64,000 bases of DNA, taken from NCBI GenBank assembly GCA_028694115.1, contig JAQUUB010000016.1:10425-74424 (forward strand), in the 5' to 3' direction. The notes below the pieces were generated by a model. The model was not told the DNA's origin. It was given only the letters and a program-made list of their open reading frames with translations, and did no database searches. The number at the start of each line of letters is the position of its first letter. Position 1 is the first letter of the stretch. The position numbers were made by a program, and so were the translations under genes. This stretch comes from Lachnospiraceae bacterium (GTDB lineage Bacteria; Bacillota_A; Clostridia; Lachnospirales; Lachnospiraceae). Below, one piece after another: positions 26,224 through 35,764 of the stretch.

Positions 26224-28199
26224 ATCAGATTATTAAAATTGCATTTGTAGGAAATCCAAACTGTGGGAAAACAACTTTATTTAATGCGGTGACGGGTTCC
26301 AAACTAAAGGTAGCAAACTGGCCAGGGGTGACGGTAGAAAAGACAGAAGGGGAGCGAACCTACCAAGACTTTCCGTTAATTATTACGGATACACCAGGAA
26401 TTTATAGTATGACTTGCTATACAATAGAGGAAAAGGTAACCAGAAAGTGTGTGATGGACGATGAAATTGATGTAATCATCAATGTTGTCGATGCATCCAA
26501 CCTAGAACGAAATTTATATCTGACATTACAGCTTTTAGAACTTGGGAAGCCGGTAATTCTGGCTTTGAATATGATGGATATTGTGGAGGAGAGGGGAATT
26601 GAAATAGATTTACATAGATTGCCCGAAATGCTGGGAGGTATCCCAGTGATTCCTGTATCTGCAACAAAGAAAAAAGGTCTAGATACATTGCTCCATGCAG
26701 CTGTTCATCATTATGAAGAGGGACCAATTGGAAATATTGTAACCTATCCATATGATATTGAAGAAAAAATAGAAAAATTAGAAATCATGATGGGTGTTCG
26801 ATATCCTACTCATGAGCTATTAAGGTGGCATGCAATTAAGCTACTGAAATATGATGATGAGGTGATGGCAGAACATCCCATTCAGATTTCCAATATTGTT
26901 GAGAAAAGTTATGAAAAGCAAATTATCGAAAGTAAGTATAAACGGATTGAAGCGATTGTTTCTGAGGTTATGCTGAGAAAAGAAAAACGAGAGGCATCTA
27001 CAGACCGTATTGATGCTGTGTTGACACATCCGATATGGGGAGTACCGGTATTCTTGTGTATTATGGCAATTGTATTTTTATTAACTTTTACCGTAGGAGA
27101 TGTCTTAAAAGGGGTATTTGAACTGTTTTTAGAGCAATTTTCCAGGATAACATCACAATTTCTTAGTGCTATTGGTACCAATGAATTTCTGGTATCCCTG
27201 ATTGTAGATGGAATTGTAGCAGGCGTTGGAGGAATTTTAACTTTTTTACCAAATATCATTATTTTATTTATCGCTTTAGCAATTTTAGAGGATAGTGGTT
27301 ATATGTCACGTGTTGCCTATGTAATGGATGGTATTATGGGTAAATTGGGGCTGTCGGGGAAAGCATTTTTACCGATGGTTTTGGGATTTGGATGTACGGT
27401 TCCGGCAATCATGGCTACAAGGGCATTAGAAAAAGAACGTGATAGGAGAAGGACGATTATGGTGACACCATTTATGTCCTGTTCCGCAAGATTACCAATT
27501 TATGTATTGTTCTCAGGTATGTTTTTTCATAAGTATAAAGTAATCGTAGCTTTTTCTATGTATGTAATTGGCCTTATAACAGCAATACTAGTAGCAATGG
27601 TGGTAAACAAGATTGATAAGAAAAAGCAGAAGCAATCATTACTAATTGAGCTTCCAGAATATAAAAGGCCAAATGCGCATACGATTTTCATTTATGTATG
27701 GGAAAAGGTGAAAGATTATCTCACAAAGGCAGGTACTACGATTTTTCTTGCATCCATTGTGATATGGCTAATTTTAAATCTCGGACCAACGGGAGTGGCG
27801 GCAAATCCTTCAGAAAGCATTGGTGCAAAAATGGGGCAGTTCCTTGTTCCAATATTTGCATTAGCAGGATTTGGAACATGGCAGATTGTAGTAGCTTTAA
27901 TAGCGGGAATATCTGCGAAGGAAGTCGTTGTTAGTTCCCTGGCGGTGCTGTATGGAGTGGTAAATGCGAATTCACAGGCTGGGATGCAGGCATTATCAGA
28001 AAGTATGCCTGGGTTTGGACCTTTAAATGCATACGCACTTATGATTTTCTGCTTGTTTTATACACCTTGTATTGCAACCATTGCAACCATAAAAAAAGAA
28101 ACCAAATCAATAAAATTTACACTGGAAATGGTGCTCTTCCAATTATTATTTGCATGGGGGGCCGCAACACTAGTATATCAAATTGGAAGTTTGATTTGA
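26220..28199 (+). CDS. feoB: Ferrous iron transporter FeoB
   Basis: The 659-residue Fe(II) permease has an N-terminal G domain: G1 GNPNCGKTT, G3 DTPGIYS, G4 NMMD, and G5-like VSATKKKG. A GDI-like helical spacer follows (about 170-270). The membrane domain has two Gate motifs, seen around LGFGCTVPAIMATRALE and GISAKEVVVSSLAV. The C-terminus ends soon after the last helix, with no appended FeoC. It forms the feoAB operon under Fur-type control, and a strong terminator follows. Confidence 0.97.
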   Translation: MNQIIKIAFVGNPNCGKTTLFNAVTGSKLKVANWPGVTVEKTEGERTYQDFPLIITDTPGIYSMTCYTIEEKVTRKCVMDDEIDVIINVVDASNLERNLYLTLQLLELGKPVILALNMMDIVEERGIEIDLHRLPEMLGGIPVIPVSATKKKGLDTLLHAAVHHYEEGPIGNIVTYPYDIEEKIEKLEIMMGVRYPTHELLRWHAIKLLKYDDEVMAEHPIQISNIVEKSYEKQIIESKYKRIEAIVSEVMLRKEKREASTDRIDAVLTHPIWGVPVFLCIMAIVFLLTFTVGDVLKGVFELFLEQFSRITSQFLSAIGTNEFLVSLIVDGIVAGVGGILTFLPNIIILFIALAILEDSGYMSRVAYVMDGIMGKLGLSGKAFLPMVLGFGCTVPAIMATRALEKERDRRRTIMVTPFMSCSARLPIYVLFSGMFFHKYKVIVAFSMYVIGLITAILVAMVVNKIDKKKQKQSLLIELPEYKRPNAHTIFIYVWEKVKDYLTKAGTTIFLASIVIWLILNLGPTGVAANPSESIGAKMGQFLVPIFALAGFGTWQIVVALIAGISAKEVVVSSLAVLYGVVNANSQAGMQALSESMPGFGPLNAYALMIFCLFYTPCIATIATIKKETKSIKFTLEMVLFQLLFAWGAATLVYQIGSLI

Positions 28200-28207
28200 C
28201 TTGATTT

Positions 28208-28260
28208 CCTCGCATATTTATGTTACAAATGAGGGTGGACATAAATGCGAGGATTTTTTT
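28208..28260 (+). terminator. Terminator between feoB and the hydrogenase-like gene
   Basis: CCTCGCATATTTATGT (28208-28223) pairs with ACATAAATGCGAGG (28239-28252) with a two-base bulge, followed by T7 (28254-28260). It lies immediately before the RBS of the next gene, so it could also act as an attenuator. Confidence 0.88.
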
Positions 28261-28272
28261 GGAGGTGTTTTT

Positions 28273-29760
28273 ATGCGAGGTCTTGATACACAAGTCAGAA
28301 AAAACAGAAGAGATGTATTTAAAGCAATAGCCGATTTAGCTTACAATTCTACCAATATTGTAGATGATATCGAGGCATTACCATATAAATTATGTGCAGT
28401 TGATGAACCGGAATCATGGGAAAATATTTATCGGGAAAGAGCGGTAGCAAGAGAACGTAGCCGTTTAGCAATGGGAATGTCATTGCGACCAGAGAATCAA
28501 CCCGTTCATGTTTCTCAGGGGATCGAAGAAAGTAATATATCAGAGAAATATTATGAACCACCTCTACTACAGGTAATTCCATCAGCCTGCAATGCCTGCC
28601 CGGATAATAAATACGTGGTAAGTAATCAATGCATGGGATGTGTTGCACATCCATGTAAGGAAGTGTGCCCGAAGGGTGCAATTGAAATGATCAATGGAAA
28701 ATCTTTTATTCATCAGGATAAATGTATTAAATGTGGTAAATGCAAGGCAGTATGTCCTTATGATGCCATTACTCATAAGACTCGTCCCTGTGCAGATGCA
28801 TGTGGGGTGAATGCAATTGGCAGTGATAACATAGGAAGAGCTTCCATAGATCCTGAAAAGTGTGTTTCCTGCGGAATGTGTATGGTAAGCTGCCCATTTG
28901 GAGCAATTGCTGACAAATCACAGATTTTCCAGCTGATTCGTGCAATGCAGTCGGGTAGAAAAGTCATTGCAGAGATTGCACCTGCTTTTGTAGGACAATT
29001 TGGAACAGGAGTGACACCAGACCAGATTAAAACAGCGATTAAAGAATTGGGATTTTTTGATGTATATGAAACAGCAATTGGTGCAGATATGGGTGCCATG
29101 GCGGAAGCAAAGCACTATGTGGAAAAGGTAACAACAGGGGAACTGCCTTTCTTACTGACCTCCTGCTGCCCATCCTGGTCAGTTCTCGCTAAGAAATTCT
29201 TTCCTGAGACGATTGGAAATATTTCAAATGAATTGACACCAATGGTTGCAACAGCAAGAGTCATTAAGGAAGATCATCCGGATGCAGAGGTTGTGTTTAT
29301 TGGACCGTGCGCATCAAAAAAACTAGAGGCTAGTAGAAGAACGGTTCGTTCCGATGTAGATTTTGTTATTACCTTTGAAGAACTGCTTGGAATGTTTGAT
29401 GCAAAAAACATAGTATTAGAAGCTATTGAAGAACAAGATAAAATGAATGATGCGACAGGTGCCGGCAGAGGGTATGGTGTTGCTGGTGGAGTAGCAAGCG
29501 CAATTGAGGAATGTATTAAGGAATATTATCCGGAAGCAGAAGTTCATATTGAACATGCAGAAGGATTATCTGATTGTAAAAAGATGCTGATGCTTGCGAA
29601 AGCAGGTAAAAAAAATGGTTGTTTGATAGAGGGAATGGCATGTCCAGGCGGCTGTGTTGCAGGGGCAGGAACCAATATTGCAATTCCTATTGCAACAAAA
29701 GAATTGAAAGCATTTAAAGAAAAGGCGGATAAGAGTATTCCTGATTTAGAGGAAGAATAA
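28273..29760 (+). CDS. [FeFe]-hydrogenase-like protein, monomeric, group B type
   Basis: The 495-residue product (start 28273, RBS GGAGGTG) has an N-terminal ferredoxin-like region with several CxxCxxC[x]nCP clusters (CMGCVAHPCKEVCP, CIKCGKCKAVCP, CVSCGMCMVSCP). The H-cluster domain shows L1 TSCCPSW, L2 IGPCASKKLEA and L3 EGMACPGGCVAGAG, so all four H-cluster cysteines are present. The L2 form (GPCASK instead of MPCxxK) suggests the poorly characterised group B rather than the standard fermentative enzyme. It could evolve or sense hydrogen; direction and partners are unknown. The MATE gene begins directly at its stop. Confidence 0.88.
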   Translation: MRGLDTQVRKNRRDVFKAIADLAYNSTNIVDDIEALPYKLCAVDEPESWENIYRERAVARERSRLAMGMSLRPENQPVHVSQGIEESNISEKYYEPPLLQVIPSACNACPDNKYVVSNQCMGCVAHPCKEVCPKGAIEMINGKSFIHQDKCIKCGKCKAVCPYDAITHKTRPCADACGVNAIGSDNIGRASIDPEKCVSCGMCMVSCPFGAIADKSQIFQLIRAMQSGRKVIAEIAPAFVGQFGTGVTPDQIKTAIKELGFFDVYETAIGADMGAMAEAKHYVEKVTTGELPFLLTSCCPSWSVLAKKFFPETIGNISNELTPMVATARVIKEDHPDAEVVFIGPCASKKLEASRRTVRSDVDFVITFEELLGMFDAKNIVLEAIEEQDKMNDATGAGRGYGVAGGVASAIEECIKEYYPEAEVHIEHAEGLSDCKKMLMLAKAGKKNGCLIEGMACPGGCVAGAGTNIAIPIATKELKAFKEKADKSIPDLEEE

Positions 29761-31140
29761 ATGAGCCAGACAAAGAAAATGACAGTAGGGAATCCTACAA
29801 AACTTTTGTTACAATTTGCATTACCAGTATTTATAGGAAATATCTTTCAGCAATTATATAATATGGTGGATTCTATCATTGTAGGAAAGTTTGTTGGACC
29901 AGATGCTTTAGCAGCGGTAGGGGTTACGGGATCGACTACGTTTTTTATTTTTTCACTTGTGCTTGGATTAACGACAGGAATCTCTGTTATGATTGCCCAG
30001 TTTTTTGGCGCGCAGGATGAAGAATCATTAAGATTGTCATTTTCCACATCTATTTATGTAGTTACTTTATCGTCTATTATTTTAGCGGCCTTGGGCTTTT
30101 TAGTTACGAGACCGGTATTAATATTATTACAGACACCAGCGAATATACTAGAGGATGCTGTTCTATATATGCATATCATCATGGTGGGAAGCATTGCGCT
30201 TGTTTTATATTATTGGATTGCATCCGTGCTCAGGGCATTGGGAGATTCCGTGACACCATTAATATTTCTAATTATTTCAAGTATACTAAATGTTCTATTG
30301 GACCTGCAATTTGTTATCGTGTTTCATTTAGGGGTTGCAGGTGTAGGCTACGCAACAATATTAGCTCAGTTCATATCAGGCGTTGCATGTCTGATTTATG
30401 CAATGATTCGTATGCCAATTTTACGATTACGTATTAGAGATGTTAAATTTGATAAAAAAATGTGTATGAATGTTGTACGAATTGGCATTCCATCTGGAAT
30501 ACAGGGTTCTTTTATTGCAATTAGTGTTATGGTGATGCAGGCAGTCATTAACTCTTATGGTTCTATTGTTGTTGCAGGATTTATTGCTGCGACCAAGATA
30601 GAATCCATTATTTTTCAAACGGGAAACTCAATTGGTATGGCAAATGCAACCTATACAGGACAAAATATGGGTGCTGGAGATATTGACAGAGTAAAAGCTG
30701 GATATCGTTCCATGGTTTTTTTAAATATCATTTCTTATCTTGTCATTTTGCCATTTTTGTGGTTCTTTGCGGGAGACTTGATGAAGCTGTTTGTAAATCA
30801 TAGTGATGAGGCAAAACAGGTCATCGATGTGGGAACACGGTATCTGCATATTGTAACTCCATTTTTTATTCCGGTAGGGTTGTTAATGGGATTCCAGAAT
30901 TTGTTAAAGAGTGCAGGGTATGTATCTGCAACCATGATTTTAGGTTTATCAGAAGTTTTTTCCAGAGTAATTTTTGCTTTTTCATTATCTTATTTCTTTG
31001 GGTTTTCAGGTGCATTTGCAGCAACACCAACGGCATGGATTATTGGATGTGCTTTAGGATTTTATTATTATTATTCGGAAAAATGGGTTTCAAAAGGAAT
31101 TGTTCAAAAGTCAAAAAGTGACAGAAATGTCATAAAATAG
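29761..31140 (+). CDS. MATE-family multidrug/cation antiporter
   Basis: The 459-residue integral membrane protein has about 12 predicted helices in two related halves, typical of MATE. Family segments include LPVFIGNIFQQLYNMVDSII, VGPDALAAVGVTGS, the VLRALGDSVTPL loop and, in the second half, GIPSGIQGSFIAIS. MATE pumps export organic cations or drugs using Na+ or H+ gradients; the substrate here is unknown. Its ATG follows the hydrogenase-like stop codon with no gap, so the two are probably co-transcribed. Confidence 0.93.
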   Translation: MSQTKKMTVGNPTKLLLQFALPVFIGNIFQQLYNMVDSIIVGKFVGPDALAAVGVTGSTTFFIFSLVLGLTTGISVMIAQFFGAQDEESLRLSFSTSIYVVTLSSIILAALGFLVTRPVLILLQTPANILEDAVLYMHIIMVGSIALVLYYWIASVLRALGDSVTPLIFLIISSILNVLLDLQFVIVFHLGVAGVGYATILAQFISGVACLIYAMIRMPILRLRIRDVKFDKKMCMNVVRIGIPSGIQGSFIAISVMVMQAVINSYGSIVVAGFIAATKIESIIFQTGNSIGMANATYTGQNMGAGDIDRVKAGYRSMVFLNIISYLVILPFLWFFAGDLMKLFVNHSDEAKQVIDVGTRYLHIVTPFFIPVGLLMGFQNLLKSAGYVSATMILGLSEVFSRVIFAFSLSYFFGFSGAFAATPTAWIIGCALGFYYYYSEKWVSKGIVQKSKSDRNVIK

Positions 31141-31170
31141 ATAGTTATTACGAAAGGATGTAGATACAAG

Positions 31171-32631
31171 ATGAGTAACGTTAAAACAAGATTTGCACCA
31201 AGTCCTACAGGAAGAATGCATGTGGGAAATCTAAGAACAGCTTTATATGCGTATTTGATTACAAAGCATGAAGGTGGAACATTCATGCTACGTATTGAAG
31301 ATACGGACCAGGAACGTTTCGTGGAGGGTGCGGTAGATATTATTTATCGGACATTAAAGAACACAGGACTCGTACATGATGAGGGACCAGATAAAGATGG
31401 CGGTGTTGGACCATATGTTCAGAGTGAAAGACAGAAACATGGACTCTATTTGGAATATGCTAAGAAACTTATTGATATGGGGAAAGCTTATTATTGCTTT
31501 TGTGATAAAGAGAGATTAGCCACTTTAAATAAAAAAATCGAAGGAACCGATAAGGAAATTAATGTTTATGATAAGCATTGCCTTTCCCTATCAAAAGAGG
31601 AAGTAGAAGATAATCTTAAGGCAGGAAAGCCTTATGTAATCAGACAAAATAATGAACCGGAAGGAACTACGACATTCCATGATGATATTTATGGGGATAT
31701 CACGGTAGAAAACTCGGAATTAGATGATATGATTTTAATTAAATCAGATGGATATCCTACGTATAATTTTGCAAATGTAGTGGATGACCATTTAATGGGC
31801 ATTACGCATGTTGTGCGTGGAAATGAATATTTATCTTCATCACCAAAATATAACCGTCTGTATGAGGCTTTTGGCTGGGAAGTACCAGTTTATGTTCACT
31901 GTCCTTTAATAACAGATGAATCCCATCACAAATTATCAAAACGATGTGGACATTCCTCTTATGAAGATTTATTAGAGCAGGGATTCCTTACAGAGGCAAT
32001 TGTTAATTTTGTTGCATTATTAGGATGGTCATCAGAAGACAATCGTGAAATATTTACGCTCCAGGAATTAGTAGAAGCATTTGACTATCATCACATGAGT
32101 AAATCACCAGCTGTATTTGATTTTACAAAGCTTAAATGGATGAATGGTGAATATATGAAGGCTATGGATTTTGACAAATTCTATGAGATGTCAGAGTCTT
32201 ATATCAAAGAAGTTGTTTCAAAACCATATGATTTAAGAAAAATAGCAGCACTGATTAAAACGAGAATTGAAGTTTTCCCAGACATTAAAGAGCATATTGA
32301 TTTCTTTGAAGAATTGCCAGAATATGATATTGAAATGTATTGTCATAAAAAAATGAAAACAAACAGAGAATCATCACTTGAGGTTTTACAGGAATTGTTA
32401 CCCGTTTTTGAAGCACAGGATGATTACAGTAACGATGGGCTGTATCAGACGCTTGTCTCTTATGTGGAGAAAAAGGGATGTAAGAACGGATTTGCAATGT
32501 GGCCATTAAGAACGGCGGTATCTGGTAAACAAATGACGCCAGGTGGGGCAACCGAAATCATGGAGATTATCGGTAAGGAAGAATCCGTGAAAAGAATCAT
32601 AAAAGGAATTGAAAAATTACAGAATGATTAA
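31171..32631 (+). CDS. gltX: Glutamyl-tRNA synthetase
   Basis: The 486-residue product is a class I synthetase that charges tRNA-Glu. [20 protein letters not shown] holds the HIGH-type site as [38 protein letters not shown] and the KMSKS variant KLSKRCG are all present, and the helical anticodon-binding domain makes up the C-terminal third. The length is standard. The RBS AAAGGATG precedes ATG by 13 bases, slightly long. It overlaps the helicase gene by 8 bases. Confidence 0.97.
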   Translation: MSNVKTRFAPSPTGRMHVGNLRTALYAYLITKHEGGTFMLRIEDTDQERFVEGAVDIIYRTLKNTGLVHDEGPDKDGGVGPYVQSERQKHGLYLEYAKKLIDMGKAYYCFCDKERLATLNKKIEGTDKEINVYDKHCLSLSKEEVEDNLKAGKPYVIRQNNEPEGTTTFHDDIYGDITVENSELDDMILIKSDGYPTYNFANVVDDHLMGITHVVRGNEYLSSSPKYNRLYEAFGWEVPVYVHCPLITDESHHKLSKRCGHSSYEDLLEQGFLTEAIVNFVALLGWSSEDNREIFTLQELVEAFDYHHMSKSPAVFDFTKLKWMNGEYMKAMDFDKFYEMSESYIKEVVSKPYDLRKIAALIKTRIEVFPDIKEHIDFFEELPEYDIEMYCHKKMKTNRESSLEVLQELLPVFEAQDDYSNDGLYQTLVSYVEKKGCKNGFAMWPLRTAVSGKQMTPGGATEIMEIIGKEESVKRIIKGIEKLQND

Positions 32632-34483
32632 TGGTATCAACTGTAATGAAGCCCAAGAGAGGGCGATTATCCATAACACAGGACCTATGCTTGTAATAGC
32701 AGGTCCTGGTTCTGGAAAAACATTTACTATCACCCATCGTATCAAATATCTAATCGAATGTCATGGCGTTTCGCCAACAAATATCCTAGTTATTACATTT
32801 TCAAAGGCTGCGGCAAAAGAAATGAAAGAAAGAGCACATAAGACGATAGGGGAACATGCAGGCCATGTAACCTTTGGTACTTTTCATAGTGTTTTTTATC
32901 AAATACTAAAAAAGAGTTTTCATTACCCAGAGGATTCCTTATTACGGGATGATATGAAATATCAGGTCATCAAAGAATTTTTGGAACAGGAATCATTTGA
33001 AACAGATGATATCAATGAAACAATTCATCATCTTATTTTAGAAATCAGTCTCTATAAAAATTCCATGAAACAGATAGAAGAGTTTGAATGCAAAAATTTT
33101 GAAAAAGAGATATTTTGCAAGCTCATGAAAGCGTATGAAAGCTATTTAAACAGAGCAAGAAAGATTGACTTTGATGATATGCTGTTAAAATGTTTTGAGA
33201 ACCTTTGCAAATATCCGGAAAAATCATTGTTATGGAAAGAGCGGTTTTTATACATTCTAATTGATGAGTTTCAGGATGTAAATCAATTGCAGTTTGAAAC
33301 AATCAAAATTCTGGCAGGAGAAAGTCAAAATCTATTTGTGGTGGGAGATGATGACCAGTCAATTTACGGATTTCGGGGCGCAAAACCTGAAATTATGCTT
33401 TCTTTTGAGGAAGCTTTTCAGAATGTTAAAAAAGTATTATTGAATGTGAATTACCGTTCACAAAAATGTATTGTAGAGGGAGCACTTCGTGTAATTGAAC
33501 ATAATGAGAGTCGTTTTTCTAAGGAAATTCTTGCAGATAAGGCAGAGAGAGATCCTATCTCTGTTTTGAAGTATAAAGACAGAGAGGAGGAATTGAAATC
33601 AGTTATTACCTATTTATTAGATCATAAGGAAGAGCAGAAGGATACAGCAATCATTGTGCGAACAAATTCAAGTGCATCTTATATTGCATCCATGCTTTTG
33701 CAATATCACATTCCGTTTACAACCAGGGAGCAAATACCGGATATCTATGCAAACTTTTTGGCAAAGGATTTATTTCATTATTGTAGAATTGCAATGGGAG
33801 AGAAAAAAAGAGGACAATTTTATGGAATTATGAACCGACCCAAACGTTATCTGACCAGAGGAGCATTTTTAAATGACGAAGTATCGTTTCAGGAATTATA
33901 CCGATATTATGCAGACAAACCATATATGCAGAATATAATAGAAAAATTTGAGAAAGATATTAATTGGTTAGCAAAGATGAGACCATATTCAGCAATTAAC
34001 TATATTTTAAAAGGAATCGGATATGAGGAATACTTAAAAGAGCATGCAAAATCAAGAAGAATCAACTTCAATGAGCTAAGAGAATGTGCATACGAAATAA
34101 GGGAAAGAAGCAAACCATTTGCTTCCTTTCAGGAATGGTTTGAACATATTGAAAATTATGAAGAAGAGATGAAACAAAGAAAACAAGAAAACAAAGATCA
34201 GAATGAAGAAGGAGTATCCATTGTAACGATACATGTTTCAAAAGGACTTGAGTATGGTACGGTATTTATCCTTGCATGTAATGAAGGAAATATGCCTTAC
34301 AAGAAGGCAACGACAAAGGAGGAAATAGAAGAGGAACGAAGGATGTTCTATGTAGCTATGACAAGGGCGAAAGAAAAACTTTTTTTATCCTATATTGAAA
34401 CAAGTCATGAAAAATCAGTGGCACCGTCTAGATTCTTAAATGATTTTGACATTAAAAAGGAGCAGTCGAAAACTGCCCCTTAA
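32624..34483 (+). CDS. UvrD/Rep-family superfamily 1 DNA helicase
   Basis: The product is about 619 residues. SF1A motifs in order: Q motif NEAQERAI, Walker [10 protein letters not shown], motif Ia [12 protein letters not shown], motif [11 protein letters not shown], motif [16 protein letters not shown], motif IV VNYRSQ, motif [14 protein letters not shown] and motif [22 protein letters not shown]. It is shorter than PcrA/UvrD (about 720-750) and lacks their C-terminal extension. It probably acts in repair or replication restart. The ATG at 32624 overlaps the gltX stop, suggesting coupling; a TTG at 32609 is in frame but only 1 base after AAGGA. Its last 25 bases form part of the converging gene's terminator. 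Confidence 0.93.
   Translation: MINGINCNEAQERAIIHNTGPMLVIAGPGSGKTFTITHRIKYLIECHGVSPTNILVITFSKAAAKEMKERAHKTIGEHAGHVTFGTFHSVFYQILKKSFHYPEDSLLRDDMKYQVIKEFLEQESFETDDINETIHHLILEISLYKNSMKQIEEFECKNFEKEIFCKLMKAYESYLNRARKIDFDDMLLKCFENLCKYPEKSLLWKERFLYILIDEFQDVNQLQFETIKILAGESQNLFVVGDDDQSIYGFRGAKPEIMLSFEEAFQNVKKVLLNVNYRSQKCIVEGALRVIEHNESRFSKEILADKAERDPISVLKYKDREEELKSVITYLLDHKEEQKDTAIIVRTNSSASYIASMLLQYHIPFTTREQIPDIYANFLAKDLFHYCRIAMGEKKRGQFYGIMNRPKRYLTRGAFLNDEVSFQELYRYYADKPYMQNIIEKFEKDINWLAKMRPYSAINYILKGIGYEEYLKEHAKSRRINFNELRECAYEIRERSKPFASFQEWFEHIENYEEEMKQRKQENKDQNEEGVSIVTIHVSKGLEYGTVFILACNEGNMPYKKATTKEEIEEERRMFYVAMTRAKEKLFLSYIETSHEKSVAPSRFLNDFDIKKEQSKTAP
34454..34479 (-). terminator. Terminator of the DUF1292 gene, inside the 3' end of the helicase gene
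   Basis: Reading the minus strand, GGGGCAGT pairs with ACTGCTCC (34472-34479 with 34459-34466) and T5 (34458-34454) follows. The hairpin lies within the last codons of the convergent helicase gene. Confidence 0.8.
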
Positions 34484-34489
34484 AGGTAT

Positions 34490-34819
34490 TTATTTCTCTT
34501 CGTCAGAAGCGATCTCGTCAAACTCTTGGTCATCAAGATAAGAATCAAAAGCTTCTGCAACTTTTTCGTATTCTTCATCGCTTTCGATGTATACAAGTTC
34601 TGGTTCTTTATCAGGATCATTTTCATCTTCTACTAACTGATAGAACCAAACTTCTCCCTCATCACTGTCTTCTTTTTCATCAGCAGGAAGAAGTACGATA
34701 TATTCTTTTCCCTCTACTTCAAGAACGGTAATGACTGCACAGTTTACAACTGTTCCATCATCTAGCTCCAATTCCACACTCATTTCTTCATCTGGTTCCA
34801 AATTTTCTGGCTTTTCCAT
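34490..34819 (-). CDS. DUF1292 family acidic protein
   Basis: The 109-residue, strongly acidic product matches DUF1292 (YrzB-like), a Firmicute family of unknown function. VELELDDGTVVNCAVITVLEVEGKEYIVLLP is the family strand pattern, split by short turns, and WFYQLVEDENDP and YIESDEEYEKVAEAF follow. The RBS AGGAGGA precedes ATG at 34819. It is a single-gene unit convergent with the helicase gene and has its own terminator. An inverted repeat at 34877-34893 lies upstream and could be an operator. Confidence 0.88.
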   Translation of the reverse strand: MEKPENLEPDEEMSVELELDDGTVVNCAVITVLEVEGKEYIVLLPADEKEDSDEGEVWFYQLVEDENDPDKEPELVYIESDEEYEKVAEAFDSYLDDQEFDEIASDEEK

Positions 34820-34876
34820 GATAGTCCTCCTATTTATTTCTTCTATGGTTTGTTATAGAAATAATACATAATTACA

Positions 34877-34893
34877 ATGTAACATAGTTACAT
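34877..34893. promoter_or_regulatory. 17-bp palindrome in the divergent intergenic region
   Basis: Perfect arms ATGTAAC/GTTACAT flank a 3-bp centre. It lies 58 bp upstream of the minus-strand DUF1292 gene and 110 bp upstream of the plus-strand sirtuin-like gene, so it could be an operator for either. No regulator is identified. Confidence 0.45.
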
Positions 34894-34936
34894 AGGTAGA
34901 ATCAACTAGTGTTTCTTATATTTTTCGCAAAATATG

Positions 34937-34965
34937 TTGGAAAAATCCACAATATGAGTTAAAAT
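34937..34965 (+). promoter_or_regulatory. Candidate promoter of the sirtuin-like gene
   Basis: TTGGAA (34937-34942) and TAAAAT (34960-34965) are 17 bp apart, about 37 bp upstream of the ATG at 35002. Each hexamer is one or two bases from consensus. Confidence 0.5.
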
Positions 34966-35001
34966 AAATTGACTTAGTCTGTTACAAAGGAGGGGTATGA
35001 T

Positions 35002-35760
35002 ATGGATGGCATGAGGGATAAACAGTTAATTGCTGCAAGAGCTATGATGAAGTCAAGTGATAGCATCGTTTGCTTACTTGGCGTTGGGATGGATATAGAA
35101 TCTGGCCTACCCAATTTATGGAGTAATGATACGGCTTACTACCTGGAAGACAAATATGGTTATTCCCTGGAGGAAATGTATTCTGCAACTTTTTTAAATA
35201 CCAGACCTGCAAAATTTTATGAGTACTATAAGGAATTATTTTTGGAAAAAGAGTGTGAACCAAATGTTGCTTTTACAGTGGTGTCTGAATTAGAAGACAA
35301 AGGAAAAATTAAAGGATGTATTACGGAGAGTATCAGTGGTCTGGCGAGAAGAGCTGGAATATCAAATATTGTTGAATTGCATGGCAATATTGATTATAAT
35401 TGGTGCCCCAAATGTAAGAAAAAATATACAAAACAATATATACTGAGCCAGGAAAATGTACCACTATGTAATGAATGTAAGGCTACAATTCGACCTGGTG
35501 TTATATTAACGGGTGAGCAGGTCAGGAATGACTACATGACCTATGCTGCCAATATGGCGGCTAGTGCAGATATGTTATTAGTGCTTGGAACGAATATGAA
35601 TGATAATATGGTGAAGTGGGTAATGAATTATTTTACAGGGGAACACGTATTAGTCATTAGTAAAAATATCCATTTTTCTGATAATCGTGCGAATCTTGTG
35701 ATCAATGAAGAAGTTCAGAAAGTGTTACCGCAATTGATAGAAATGAGAGGATCCAGGTGA
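35002..35760 (+). CDS. Degenerate sirtuin (Sir2-like) protein
   Basis: The 252-residue product follows the sirtuin layout: LLGVGMDIESGLP in place of TGAGIS-x-SGIP, ITESISGLARRAG in place of TQNIDGLH-x-AG, then VELHGNIDYNWCPKC keeping the catalytic His, a second zinc pair CNEC, IRPGVILTGEQV for the (R)PxVVxFGE strand, and LLVLGTNMND for the late Rossmann loop. The zinc Cys4 site is intact. The NAD/nicotinamide pocket is not: Asn and Asp of QNID are Ser and Ser, and the Phe and Arg of PDFR are Leu and Trp. Deacetylase activity is therefore doubtful. The gene has GGAGGGG before ATG and ends 4 bases before a GH13-like gene, so they form a unit. Confidence 0.85.
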   Translation: MDGMRDKQLIAARAMMKSSDSIVCLLGVGMDIESGLPNLWSNDTAYYLEDKYGYSLEEMYSATFLNTRPAKFYEYYKELFLEKECEPNVAFTVVSELEDKGKIKGCITESISGLARRAGISNIVELHGNIDYNWCPKCKKKYTKQYILSQENVPLCNECKATIRPGVILTGEQVRNDYMTYAANMAASADMLLVLGTNMNDNMVKWVMNYFTGEHVLVISKNIHFSDNRANLVINEEVQKVLPQLIEMRGSR

Positions 35761-35764
35761 CTTT

